In this document: positions 32,726 through 43,557 of the stretch, piece after piece
Position numbering within the stretch: position 1 is the first letter of the stretch
Layout: every line of letters starts with the position of its first letter
Source: Eurosta solidaginis
Lineage: Eukaryota > Arthropoda > Insecta > Diptera > Tephritidae
Direction: 5' to 3'
Length of the DNA stretch: 64,000 nucleotides
Assembly: GCF_040869045.1 (NCBI RefSeq)
Contig: NW_027137012.1
Span: forward strand, 247,944 to 311,943
The notes under the pieces: generated by a model
The model's input: the letters and a program-made list of their open reading frames with translations, nothing else
Databases searched by the model: none
What the model was told of the DNA's origin: nothing
Position numbers and translations under genes: made by a program

Positions 32726-32866
32726 GACCTAAGAAACGCTTTCAACAGTGCGAAGTGGGCAAACATATTAACCGTCATCTTGGTTGCAAATCATATGGTA
32801 TCAACAGCCCGTGGAGTTACTTCAGAGTGTGTTGTATCACTCAGGAACCATTTAAGTTACATGTAA
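32726..32866 (+). pseudogene. LINE reverse-transcriptase fragment
   Basis: The frame begins DLRNAFNSAKWANILTVIL. D-x-R-N-A-F-N-S-A-x-W is motif A of the reverse transcriptase in RNase H-type LINEs, with the catalytic Asp first. The rest of the 46 codons to the stop is not recognisable. It starts 14 bases after hairpin repeat copy C, so the two may belong to one element. Confidence 0.5.
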
Positions 32867-33750
32867 CAGAAGGATCAATTCGTAGTTCGTCTCCAAATGC
32901 TCGCCATGGAACCAATAACAACATAATGCTATCGCCTCAGAAATGTGGAAACATATTAACAACTTTCTATACCCACCCACAAAACAAATGAAAATCTGAT
33001 TGACTTTATTCCTAGTGTGAGGAAAAATGTTTACAAAAGATAAGCGTAAAAAATACTATAGATTTGCAAATTTAACTGTTAACACATCTACGCGACAGTG
33101 CGCTGCGTTACCCAGAGTTAATACACACAAAGCATCGCGGCGGATCGAAAGCAGATACCATGGCGTATGGGTAACTATTTTGGTAATGTATATAGGAGGA
33201 AAAATTTGCAATAAAATGAAATGTGAGTTACACACACATACGTATTCGTATATGCAATATATTATACATACTTACATACGCTTACATGAGTGAAGCTGTT
33301 TGTAATGCAAGCGCTTTGAAATAAATGTACACACTTGCATCTGCATGCACATAGCAACGTTTGATTTGGCTGATCAACTACCCAGCCTGCACCAGTGGCA
33401 CGTAGTAAAACGAGCTTGGCAGAATGATGCAGCGGCAAACACGTTTTCTATCGATGTAATCACCGTATATGCTATCGAGTTAGCTGTATTTCATCAAATA
33501 ACTATGCTGCACACATGCAGTTTTTAGCCGAAAGCATTACGACACAAAAGAAAATTCAGCAAAAAAAATAAACAGCAGAAAATAAAATTTCTTTAAAAGA
33601 AAAACCCTTTTAGAATATTATAAAACTTTTTTTCGTGGACGTATTGTTTGAAAATTTGATATAGATACAATCTTTATTTTAAAATATACATACATGCACA
33701 TATAAGTATTTTTTATTTTTCCTATTGAAGCCGGTTTGCGAGAGAGCAAG
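32867..33750. other. No recognised feature
   Basis: AT-rich DNA with CATA/TACA-type simple repeats near 33235-33290. No gene seen. Confidence 0.4.
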
Positions 33751-34202
33751 TAATTATACCTTTCATGAACATGAAATGGTATATTAACTTTAGTGCGATG
33801 TTTGTAACGTTGAGAAATATAGAAGATAGACTCACCATTAAGTATACCGAATTGATCAGGGCGACGAACTGAGTTGATATAGCCATGTCCGTCTGTCAAT
33901 CGCCCGTCTGTCCGTCCGTCTGTCTGTTTGAACGCAAACTAGTCATTCAAATTTTGAGATATCTCAATGAAATTTGGCACAAGGATGTATTTTTGTATTA
34001 TATTAGACATTTGTCGGATCCGGTACGATCGGACCACTATAACATATATCTCCCATACAACCGATCGTTCAGATAAGACGATTTTGGTCATACCTGCCGC
34101 AATTTGGAAAGTATAAACGTGAAACTCGGTGATATATATTCTAATATTCATAGAAGATATTCTGAGAAAATCACTTTGATCGGAGATATATATAGTATAC
34201 TA

Positions 34203-34735
34203 TCAGACCCGGCAGACGTTGTTCTGCCCTAAATTTGGCCTAACTGCATACATTTTAATAAGCTTTTTCCGTCTAACTCTGTCCTACCCCTCTACACTTT
34301 TTCCGTATCTTTTTATTCACTCCTCCCTCCATCTTTCTCGCTTCATCTCCATCTTCGTCTCATTCTATCTCTTTCTCATTCTCCTTCTCTCTTTTCTCTT
34401 CTCTCAAGTTTTTCTCCTTTTTCTTCATCTCTTATTGCCAGTCCCAGAGGTTGGTATGGATTTTGTTCCAGTCCCATTCCGAGTCTCAGTCCCAGTCCCT
34501 CTCTGCGTCTCAGTCTCAGTCCCAGTCAGCCTCTGGTATACTTCCCGAAAAAAGCATCGTAAATACTAATATAGGCCAATTTACATACGAAGTTTCAGGC
34601 AAATCGAATAGGACGTATGTAAATAGGTATGTGGGTATTATAAATTCTTCTCTTTATTTCGGCTTCGCATGCATATTTATCAGTTTTGCCATGTTGATGC
34701 GATTAAATCGAATATCACAATGAACTTTAGAGCTC
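34203..34735 (+). repeat. Pyrimidine-rich dispersed repeat (CCGGCAGA family), longest copy
   Basis: GACCCGGCAGACGTTGTTCT is followed by ~180 bp of CT-rich DNA, CAGTCCCAGTCCC-type repeats (34440-34530) and CGTAAATACTAATATAGGCC. Homologous pieces occur at 3424, 5456 and, inverted, 9100-9975. It adjoins the DINE-1-like element on the right without a clear border and may belong to it. The Ser/Val/Pro-rich 116-residue frame is only a reading of the tract. Confidence 0.6.
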
Positions 34736-36198
34736 TCAGCAACAGCTTTCATTTGATATCCATAATACACACACATTCTAGGGGTATCCGGGTCCATGTT
34801 TTGGCCTATATCTCGAGGCCCTAGTCACTCAGCGGTGTAATAATTTCTCTGTATTATAGCACACATCAACAGCTTCAATTTGATACCCATAATATAATAA
34901 CACATTCTAGGTGTATCCGGGTTCATGTTTTGGCCTATATCTCGAGATCGTAGTAACCCAGTTGTATGAAAACTATCCTGTACTATAGCACTCATCAACA
35001 GTTTTCATTTGGTATCCATATTGTATAAACACATTCTAGGGGTGCCCGGGCGATAATTCATTACCAAGAACGGATAAACCGATGAAACTTGGTAGGTGGG
35101 TTGAACTTATGACGTAGAATAGAAAATTAGTAAAATTTTGGACAACGGGCGTGGTACCACCCACTATTGAAAGAAGGTAATTTGATAGATTTGCAACACG
35201 TAATTTGGCAGTCGTTTAAGATATCATGATGAAATTTGGCAAGAGCGTTACTCCTATTCCTTTAAGTGTGCTAAATAAAAATTAGCAAAATGGGATGACG
35301 AACACGCCCACTTTAAAAAAAAAATTTTTTTTAAGTCAAATTATAACAAAAAATTTAATATCAAATTATGTCAACATTCAACCCCAGTAATGATATGGTG
35401 CAACAAAATACAAAAATAATAGAAAATTCCAAAATGCGCGTGGCTCCGTTTTTATTTAATTTGTCTCGAGTACTTTTAATGCCATAAATCGAACAAAAAT
35501 TTACCAATCCTTGTGAAATTTGGTACGGACATAGATTCTATGACGGTAACTGTTTTCTGTGAAAATGGGCGAAATCGGTTGAAGCCACGCCCAGTTTTTA
35601 TACACAGTCGACCGTCTGTCCTTCCGCTCGGCCGTTAACACGATAACTTGCGCAAAAACGATATATCTTTACTAAACATAGTTCACGTACTTATCTGAAC
35701 TCGATATCGAAAATTACGAAAAATTAAAACAAAAATGCCATAATTCTATACCAAATATAAAAAAAGGGATGAAACATTGTAACTGCATCGGTTTATTGAC
35801 GCAAAATATAACTTTAGAAAAAACTTTGTAAAATGGGTGCGACACCTTCCATATTAAGTAGAATAAAATGAAAAAGTTCTGCAGGGCGAAATCAAAAGCC
35901 CTTGGAATCTTGTCAGGAATACTCTTCGTTGTATTACATATATAAGTAAGTATATATAATTAAATGGTCCACCTTTATGGCGATATCTCGAAAACGCCTT
36001 CACATATAGAACTAAAGCCCCATCCCTTTAAAAATACTCATTAACACCTTTCATTTGATACCCATGTCATACAAACACATTCCAGGGTTACCCTAGGTTC
36101 ATTTTCCTACTTGTTACTTTTCCCTTATTTTGTCTCCAAAGCTCTCAGCTGAGTATGTAATGTTCGGTTACACCCGAACTTAGGCTTCCTTACTTGTT
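34736..36198 (+). mobile_element. DINE-1-like element with ~125-bp repeats, nested
   Basis: Near-tandem units at about 34740-35050 (CACATTCTAGGGGTATCCGG words) precede a ~0.9-kb stretch homologous, in inverse orientation, to 22450-23100. The 3' end has CAGCTGAGTAT (36146-36156), the hairpin GTTCGG...CCGAAC (36162-36179) and CTTCCTTACTTGTTTT. No 5' subterminal partner is seen at its left edge, so it is 5' truncated or fused to the pyrimidine-rich repeat. Confidence 0.75.
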
Positions 36199-36250
36199 TT
36201 ATATTTATCTTAAAATCGTTTAGGTATGTACATATGTTCACTATATATTT

Positions 36251-36409
36251 CAGGCATGCTTAACCAACGAACCGATATCATTTCGTTACGATAATTACCG
36301 TTAATTTGACGTTCCTAACGTTAATAAACGAAACGAAATGACTTTGTTTCGTTTATTAACGTTGATTATCGTAACGAAATGATATCGGTTCGTTGGTTAA
36401 AGATGCCTG
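36251..36409. mobile_element. 159-bp hAT-type MITE with 8-bp target duplication
   Basis: The ends CAGGCATGCTTAACCAACGA and its inverted partner match at 43 of the first 45 positions, and the centre is itself palindromic, so the whole element folds into a near-complete hairpin. ATATATTT directly precedes (36243-36250) and follows (36410-36417) it. An 8-bp target duplication with CAG...CTG ends is characteristic of the hAT superfamily. Confidence 0.9.
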
Positions 36410-36839
36410 ATATATTTCTTATCTTATACAGCGCATTATTTGGAGGTTACGAATGGGATAAGATTATTGTTCAGCCTCATTCATGAAAGGTATGAAGTCT
36501 TCGGCACAGCCGAAGACAGTCCCGTCCTTACTTGTTTTAAATTGGTTCTGCTATTAAATTCGAAGACGAAAAATAAGATTCGTTGAAGAAAAAACTGTAA
36601 GTACCGATACAGAAAGTACTGCAAATTTATAACCCCCTGTAAGTTTTTTTTGTAATGCCATAGTAGGCTTTGAATGAAATATTTCTGAATTGCTGTTTCG
36701 TAACATTTTTAAAAATATTTTATCTTTAGAAGTCAATCCCTCAACAACGAAGTGAGTAAGAAGGAAGAGCTACGTACGTAAAAAGTTTTGTAAATTTTAA
36801 CTAATAATACCAATTTTAATTGCAAAACGTTGACAAAAC

Positions 36840-37410
36840 TCACAGGAATATTCCATGACACTGCCCCAAGAACGGTTTTACACTTTCAGGAAGGTTTAGT
36901 GTAGGACAATCCAAGAAATGGACGCCCTAAGCAACAGGCAGACGCCTAGTTGAAGAATAACGCTCTAACCCTCATTACAAATAACCGATCCATGCCAACA
37001 AGAGATTTTGCCAAAATAGGCAAAACCACACTTGTGCAAGTCACACAAAGAGAAATTTATTAAAACTTACAAAAAGAAAAATGCTCCAAAACGAAGTGAA
37101 AAGCAGACATTGCACGTAATCTCTATGAGACTAAATTGGCAAACAAAAATTGTTGTTGAAACGAACCTAAGAAAAGTGTGAGGTACATTCCTATACAGAA
37201 AACCCATCTTTATAGAAAAGTTTGGCTGGAAGGTCTAGTTTGGCAAAGTATTTTTTTATGTGGGCATAAATCCAAGCCGCTATCTACAGCGGGAACAATT
37301 AACGCACAAATTTACGTGAAAGAGTGTCTTCAAAAACGTCTTCTGCCATTCATATGTCGCTATAACGGTTAGTCTATATTTTGGCCGGACTTGGCTTTTG
37401 CTTTTTCTCA
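36840..37410 (+). pseudogene. Tc1/mariner-superfamily transposase remnant
   Basis: A 64-residue frame (37178-37372) contains GLVWQSIFLCGHKSKP and INAQIYVKECLQKRLLPFIC, and the sequence after its stop continues as FWPDLA. V-W-G-x-I, N-x-x-x-Y-x-x-x-x-L and F-x-x-D-x-A are landmarks around the second and third parts of the IS630/Tc1/mariner DDE domain. Upstream (36930-37140), broken frames recall the helix-turn-helix region. Many stops are present and no inverted ends were found. It abuts a decayed 11-bp array on the right. Confidence 0.7.
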
Positions 37411-37740
37411 AGGCTATTTCGAAAAAATTTTAGAAGTGTTACAGAATTACTTCTGGATTATAATCGGAATTATTTTGAGACTATTTCGAAAAACTTTGGG
37501 ATGTTTTCAAAATAATTTTAGATATAATTTCGGGACAAATTCTGAATTATTTCGATACTAATTTGAAACTATTTTAGTAAAGTTACAAGACCACTTGATG
37601 TGATCCTTCTAATGTCCTGAAATAAGTTCCAAATAGTCTGGAAATGATAAAGGTTATCTCGAAATTATTCCTAAAATTACTTCAAAGTGATCCTTGATCC
37701 TCAAGCTATCTCGCATTGAGTTTAGTATAGTATTGAGATA
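37400..37740 (+). repeat. Decayed ~11-bp array (TTTCGGGAC type)
   Basis: Words such as GACTATTTCGAAAAA, GGAATTATTTTGAGA, TATAATTTCGGGACAAA and GAATTATTTCGATACT follow at near-11-base steps. They resemble worn copies of the CGGGACTATTT monomers at 49-63 kb, in the same orientation. Confidence 0.45.
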
Positions 37741-38998
37741 CAAAAGCAAATTTTAACGACCATATAATTTAGCCCAAAGGACCTACGGGCTTAAAGTACG
37801 GAAAGGAAAGCGAAGGTTAGTGACGTCAAGATTTATGGCCGATCCACGGAAGTTATCCGATCCGAACTGTACATCCAAGTGAAGCATATCCCATACATAT
37901 CTCGGTATGGATCAAGTTGCTAATCCGCGATACAATAACACGAAAACCCGTCAGAAATGTCTTCTTCTTCGGGTTTTATGCAAGATAACCCCAAATTTAC
38001 GAGATCACATAAGACATAACTGCTTCGGGTTTAATATTCTCATTAACGCCAAGTTGTAATCATTATGATTATTAATGCGTTGGCATCAGGAGAATGCAGA
38101 TGAGCACAACGATTTATCCACACCTTTTCCAACTATATTTGAGAAATTGAATGTGATTGAGAAATGGACCAATCAAATTCCAACTATGACACGTTAGGTG
38201 GATTCAAGTTTTTCCTGTCATAATGTACATTGAAATATTCGCAACGCTTTTAAATGATACGAGCGCAATGTCAAGAAGTATCTTCAATATGTCCGATAGC
38301 CAGGCAATCTTGCTACAGTTGTATAGAAGTTTGCGGTAGAGAATGTTATAGTGGCCTTAATATGTCAGGATAAGTCCGTTCGTAGGTATTCTCTGCCGCA
38401 AAATTCCTTTGCGTGAATTTTTGCCTGATAAATCATCATTACAAAATTTATGAATAAACTATAATCTTTGCTTTTTATAGCACATTTAAAATTACAAATC
38501 GATAATTTGTTTCTACCTCGTCGATAACATCTAGAACAAGCCTTTGCTTTAATTTCCTTTCGTTGCTTTACGCTGTTCGGCTGCATGTTCATATCAACCC
38601 TATAACTTATATTCTTCCCACATTATGCTACAGTCTAGTGACTACACTTACGCCTACGTTCTGTATGCCCCTTTTCTGGATTTCTCCATACTTTTGTCAA
38701 AGATGTTTACACATACAAAAAATTGCGAATGTACATTTATATATATTAAACAAAAAAAGACTTTAATTTTTCGACCCTATCTAATTTGCATGCATGCTTT
38801 AGCTAGTACTAACTTTTGTGACAAAGAAGCTGGCGAGGACATGAGTTATTCTAAAATTAATTTATGTAGTAAATATCAAATTAAATTATGGCTTAATTGA
38901 GTTTGAAAACATATCAAATCAAAATGAAAAATGTATAAGTGAATAATTAAGTATATAAAATAGTACGATCAAGTGGATTGATGTACACGATGTATATA
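37741..38998. other. No gene recognised
   Basis: AT-rich DNA. CGATAA words and TTACGCCTACGTTCTGTATG near 38500-38665 resemble parts of 4975-5120 and 7040-7200, pointing to a further unnamed dispersed repeat. Bases 38993-38998 (TATATA) are the 5' target copy of the LTR retrotransposon. Confidence 0.4.
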
Positions 38999-39366
38999 TG
39001 TGGCGGCAGCCACATATTACGAATTTACATAAATAGCTATAATAGTTTCTTAGTGTTCATTTTAGAATTAATACCTAATGGGTATAACTAAAGGTTAAGT
39101 TATCTTATATTTTACTTTACATTATTATTCCAACTACATTTTAATATAGCATAATAATGCTATCTCTTTCACTCATATGAATTAAGCTATTATATTATTG
39201 TTCTCAATAATGTACAATACATCACCTGATGTTCCTTATTTACTCCAACAAGAATTTACAGCAATGTCTAATTAGAATTTACTGCAATGTCAAAAACCAG
39301 TTGGATTTTGACTATTGCGTCGTGCTGACGCGTTATGAATTATTAAATAAATACCAAGATCCTACA
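38999..39366 (+). repeat. 5' LTR (368 bp)
   Basis: It begins TGTGGCGGCAGCCACATATT and ends GATCCTACA. It would contain the promoter and transcript start; I cannot place a TATA box with confidence in this AT-rich sequence. Confidence 0.95.
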
Positions 39367-39367
39367 T

Positions 39368-39385
39368 TGGTGACCCCAACGAAGA
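39368..39385 (+). other. Primer-binding site, tRNA-Trp-like
   Basis: TGGTGACCCCAACG begins one base after the LTR. It matches the complement of a fly tRNA-Trp 3' end at 13 of 14 positions; the tRNA sequence is from general knowledge and was not checked. CsRn1-group elements are known for a tRNA-Trp primer. Confidence 0.7.
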
Positions 39386-39594
39386 TTACAACACCGAAGG
39401 TGAGCCCTACAAAAAGTACAGTGCAATCATCAACTGCTTAACTTTTGTATCACATTGGGCATACATCTTTCTACTTCGCCTTGTACTGCCATCTTGTACA
39501 AGAGCAGCCTGTGAGTATTTTAAACACTCATTGGCATTTATTGGTTTTAATTTGCAAACAATTTTTTTTTTTTGCGCAATACCAATTTACAAAA

Positions 39595-40422
39595 ATGCCA
39601 TCCGATGAGGAGACACCGCGCACATCAAAACCAGCATTGTTTTCCGGCAACAACGCAAACACCGCAACAATCCGTGTGCCCAGTTTTAATCAAGACAAAC
39701 CGGCACTATGGTTTGCACAATTAGAATCGCAGTTCAGAAACCACAACGTGACAAGCAAGATCGACAAATTTCAGCACACGATCCTACTTATAGATACGCG
39801 CATTGCTGCAGATGCTGAAGATATTATATTGAAACCACCGGCAGACAAGCCATATCAAAAATTGAAGACATCATTAAGCGCTTGCTATTCGAAATCTAGA
39901 GAAGCAAAACTTCTTCAGCTTCTGGACGGGGAGCGTCTTGGCGATAGAACGCCCTCTCAACATCTTCGACATCTACGCGGATTGGTTCCTGATATTAGCG
40001 AAGAGGTTTTAAAAACCAGGTGGCTCTCACACCTGCCCGCTCAAAAGCGCGCATGTTTGGTTGCACAACGCACAGCCGAACTTCAAGAGTTGGCCGAAGC
40101 AGCCGACCGTTTGCATGATGTACTCAAACCAGCCCCTGGCACACATGTCGCCGCAACATCGTTTTCAAGCGCCCAAGGTGTTTTGCACTCAGACTTCGAG
40201 CAACAGTTAGCTCACATTACCAAATGTCTGCAGAAATTGTTGGATAACCAACAAACAACTGGACGTAAACGCTCACGCTCACAAAACACCATTAGAAGCA
40301 GGTCAGTTTCTCCCGCTAGTACAGCCGGAAGCATGTGCTGGTACCACAAAAAATTTGGCAACCTAGCTCAAAAATGTACACCTGGTTGCAAACACGTGGG
40401 AAACGAGTCAGAGAGACGTTAG
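39595..40422 (+). CDS. gag: Gag polyprotein of the LTR retrotransposon
   Basis: A 275-residue structural protein that would form the particle packaging the element's RNA. I chose the ATG at 39595 (MPSDEETPRTSK), although the frame is open from 39445, because the protein-like sequence starts there. A conserved core contains LWFAQLESQF, DKFQHTILLID, GDRTPSQHLRHLRGL and TRWLSHLP, typical of CsRn1/Mag-group Gag. An Arg/Ser-rich stretch (about residues 222-240) precedes a CWYHKKFG...KCTPGC zinc finger of the unusual C-H-C-C type. The frame ends at 40422, overlapping the protease frame, which is -1 relative to it. The frame is intact, so Gag could still be made. Confidence 0.85.
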   Translation: MPSDEETPRTSKPALFSGNNANTATIRVPSFNQDKPALWFAQLESQFRNHNVTSKIDKFQHTILLIDTRIAADAEDIILKPPADKPYQKLKTSLSACYSKSREAKLLQLLDGERLGDRTPSQHLRHLRGLVPDISEEVLKTRWLSHLPAQKRACLVAQRTAELQELAEAADRLHDVLKPAPGTHVAATSFSSAQGVLHSDFEQQLAHITKCLQKLLDNQQTTGRKRSRSQNTIRSRSVSPASTAGSMCWYHKKFGNLAQKCTPGCKHVGNESERR

Positions 40423-40655
40423 CGGCGGAAAGCGCTTCTCTTCCACCATCATACCGCCTCTTCATCATCGACCTAGCCACCTGCACCCAATTTTTAGTGG
40501 ACACTGGCTCCGAAGTTTCAGTATACCCATACAGAGGTACTGCCACTGCGAAGATGGCGACTGGTTTCCAACTCATTGCAGCTAACGGAACGCCGATCAA
40601 TACATTTGGCGTCACAACTATCAGTTTAAGCATCGGTCTTCGAAGACCATTATAA
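40335..40655 (+). pseudogene. pol: Pol, protease portion, ended by an in-frame stop
   Basis: The frame is shifted -1 from gag and overlaps it by up to 88 bases, so expression would need frameshifting; I find no textbook slippery heptamer in the overlap. The aspartic protease core FLVDTGSEVSVYP (catalytic Asp codon at 40500-40502) and LIAANGTPINTFG are present. A TAA at 40653-40655 stops the frame within the conserved protease-RT linker. The same frame resumes directly after it, so this is a single nonsense change and not a natural end. Confidence 0.85.
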
Positions 40656-42074
40656 TGGCGTTTTATATTGGCAGACGTATCACGTCCAATAATACGCGCT
40701 GATTTGCTATCCTACTACGACCTTCTCGTTGACCTCAGAAAGCAACGCCTTATCGACGGAAACACTTGGCTACTTACCAAAAGCACCACCCGGAGCGTAG
40801 ATGTGCAGTCAATCAAACTGCAACAACCGCACCAATCATCTGCGTTTTGGAATCTACTCACTGAATTTCCCATGGTTACACGCCCAGACGGTATTCCTGT
40901 GCAAGTCTCACACACAACGAAGCACCACATTAAAACAACACTCGGTGCTCCAGTGAGTAGTCGCGCTCGTCGATTGGCTCCTGACCGTCTAAAAATTGCG
41001 AAACATGAATTCGAGAAAATGATCAAGCTAGGAATTACAAGGCCATCAGACAGTCCATGGTCATCTCCACTTCACCTCGCACCCAAAAAGTCTGGCGAAT
41101 GGCGCCCATGTGGCGACTATCGCCGCCTTAATGAGCGAACTATACCAGACCGGTATCCAGTCCGATATCTCGAAGATTTTACCGCCAATTTACATGGTAC
41201 GTCATGCTACTCAACCATCGACTTAATTCGAGCTTTCAATCAAATTCCTGTAGCAGAGGAGGACGTACAGAAAACCGCCATAATCACACCGTTTGGGCTC
41301 TTTGAGTTCCCATTTATGACATTCGGTCTTCGAAACGCGGCCCAAACATTCCAGCGTTTCATAGACGAGGTTACTCGGGATTTGCCATTCGTTTTTGCAT
41401 ACATCGACGATTTATTAGTGGCATCTGCAAATGAAACCGAGCACCTACAACACTTGCGTATTGTGTTTGAGAGTCTTCAACGGTATGGTCTGGTTATAAA
41501 TGCACCAAAAACGCATTTGGGTTTAAACGAAGTCGAATTCCTCGGCCACACTATTTCTGCACACGGCACAAACCCACTTGCAGCTAGAGTGCAGGCAATA
41601 ATCGACTACCCTCGACCGTCAACCATCACTAAGATTCGTAACTTTATTGGAACAATCAATTTTTACCGCAAATTTATCAGACATGCATCAACGTTATTAG
41701 CACCACTAAATAAGCTACTTGAAGGTACAAAAATTTCGGGAAAAACTCCCATAACTTGGACTTTATCACTGGAAAATACATTCGCAGAATGCAAAAAGGC
41801 CCTTGCAAATACAACACTATTGGCACATCCAAATCACAACACGGAATGGGCAATATTTTCAGACGCATCTGAAAGTGGAATAGGTGCCGCCCTCCAGCAA
41901 CGCAATGACGATCACTGGCAACCGCTTGCTTTCTTCAGTCGCAAGCTTTCAGCTTCGGTGCAAAAGCGATCAACATACGATCGCGAACTTAATGCGATTT
42001 ACGAAGCAGTTCAATATTTTCGCACATTTTCGAAGGGCGACACATTGTCATATACACGGACCACAAACCGTTGA
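40656..42074 (+). pseudogene. pol: Pol, reverse transcriptase and RNase H portion, frameshifted
   Basis: It would copy the RNA into DNA. Reverse-transcriptase motifs in order: PWSSPLHLAPKKSGEWRPC, STIDLIRAFNQIPV, FMTFGLRNAAQTFQRF, the catalytic FAYIDDLLVAS (about 41394-41425) and FLGHTISAHG. The RNase H domain follows with FSDASESGIGAALQQ (about 41855) and FFSRKLSASVQKRSTYDREL. The frame then derails near 42030 and stops at 42072-42074, while the continuing protein sequence is found in another frame. A small indel near 42030 is therefore inferred. The frame has no other damage. Confidence 0.9.
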
Positions 42075-43489
42075 TACATGCCTTCAAACAAAAACCTGAA
42101 CGTGCGTCACCGTGGCAATTCCGAAGATTAGATTTCATAAGCCAATTCACGACTGAAATTAGACACAACGCTGGCTCAAACAACATAGTTGCCGATGCGC
42201 TCTCTCGAGTCGACGCAATCCATAAGGCAGTTACGTCTGAAGAGCTCGCACATGCTCAGGCCAATGACACAGAGCTTCAACAGCTAATCAATGACTCCAA
42301 TACTTCACTAGAACTACGAAAAATAAGCAGCAATTTCACAGACGTTGCTCTCTACTGTGACATATCGACAGGCACCGCACGGCCTTTCGTTCCACAACCA
42401 CTGAGGCGACGGATATTCGACACACTCCATTCAGTTTCACATCCAGGTCGTCGAGCATCCAGGCGCCTTATAACAAGTAAGTTCGTTTGGCCATCGATTA
42501 ACAAAGATTGCATTAGATGGGCAAAAGCGTGCATTGCATGCCAGCGCAATAAAATCGCCCGCCATACAGTCTCACCCATCGCAACCTTTGAACCACTATC
42601 AAGTCGTTTTGAACACATCCACATAGATTTGGTGACTCTTCCACTGTCAAACGGACACACCAAATGTCTTACGATAATTGATCGGTTTACTCGATATCCA
42701 GCCGCCGCACCACTCATAGATGGCACAGCGGATCGGGTTGCACATGCACTTATGTTAACGTGTATTTCATATTTTGGCGTCCCAATTCGCATAACTACCG
42801 ACCTGGGAGGACAATTTGAGTCAGATCTTTTCAAAAAACTCTCTGACCTCCTCGGTTTCAAACATCAACGCACAAGCAGTTACCATCCTCAATCAAATGG
42901 ACTTATCGAACGCTTTCACCGGCAATTTAAATCATCCCTTCTGTGTCATGGCGAATGTTGGTACGATGCACTTCCCGCAGTTCTCCTCGGGTTGCGTGCT
43001 GCTTTCAAAGAAGACATCAAAACTACACCAGCAGAAATCGTTTTCGGTGAACCAATTCGACTACCAGGTGAGTTTTTCGCACCATCATGTACAAGCATTG
43101 ATGCACCCGAACTCGTCAAAACGCTCAGAAAAGCATTCCAAAACCTAACACCTACACCTGCATCTCGGCACAACAAAGAGAAAATATTTATTTCAAAGGA
43201 ACTTGCTAACTCATCGCACGTATTCATCCGTAACGACAAAGTTAAGCAGTCATTTTCATCACCATACGATGGACCATTTCTCGTGGTAGAGCGATCTAAC
43301 AAATTCTACAAAGTGATGCTTCATGGGAAACCTACTACAATATCCATCGATCGACTCAAACCAGCTTTCCTTTGTAATGATGGAAGCGAACATGTAAATA
43401 GCAGTCCATCAGGGGATAATCAACATCACAATAACAACACCGAGCAAAGAAGCCCAAAAAGAATTCGTTTCCAAATTTCATCAAAATAA
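42071..43489 (+). pseudogene. pol: Pol, RNase H end and integrase portion
   Basis: The open frame downstream of the frameshift starts with the end of RNase H (IVADALSR near 42195). The integrase has an H-x4-H and C-x2-C zinc region (LHSVSHPG to CIACQ, about 42424-42545). The D-D-E catalytic triad is complete: Asp near 42625 (HIDLVTLP), Asp near 42800 (TTDLGGQFES) and Glu near 42908 (NGLIERFHRQF). A GPY/F-type module (SPYDGPFLVVE) lies near 43260. No chromodomain and no env follow. It has no start of its own, so it would not be produced without readthrough. It ends 68 bases before the 3' LTR. Confidence 0.9.
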
Positions 43490-43546
43490 TTATTTTTTCC
43501 TGTATGTAAAATCATTTGTTTTCTGTATGTAAAATTTTTTTTCCCG

Positions 43547-43557
43547 CAGGGGAGATA
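43547..43557 (+). other. Polypurine tract
   Basis: CAGGGGAGATA lies immediately upstream of the 3' LTR, where plus-strand DNA synthesis would be primed. Confidence 0.75.

Larger units (their letters stand above)
33756..36536 (+). mobile_element. DINE-1-like element (HINE) interrupted by nested insertions
   Basis: The left end has ATACCTTTCATGAA (33756-33769), and its perfect 14-bp inverted partner TTCATGAAAGGTAT lies at 36480-36493. This is followed by the 9-bp-stem hairpin GTCTTCGGC-ACA-GCCGAAGAC (36497-36517) and CCGTCCTTACTTGTTTT. The left part carries the core of Drosophila DINE-1/INE-1: GCCATGTCCGTCTGTC, more CCGTCTGTCCG, then ACGCAAACTAGTC. From about 34203 to 36198 other elements are inserted, and a hAT-type MITE sits in the right arm (36251-36409). 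Confidence 0.85.

Noticed and set aside
32566..32991. 141-codon open frame
   Set aside because: It crosses hairpin repeat copy C and a LINE RT fragment in a frame different from the recognisable RT motif, so it is a chance frame.
34219..34569. 116-codon hydrophobic/Ser/Val-rich frame
   Set aside because: Reads a pyrimidine tract and AGTCCC repeats; related tracts elsewhere are broken.
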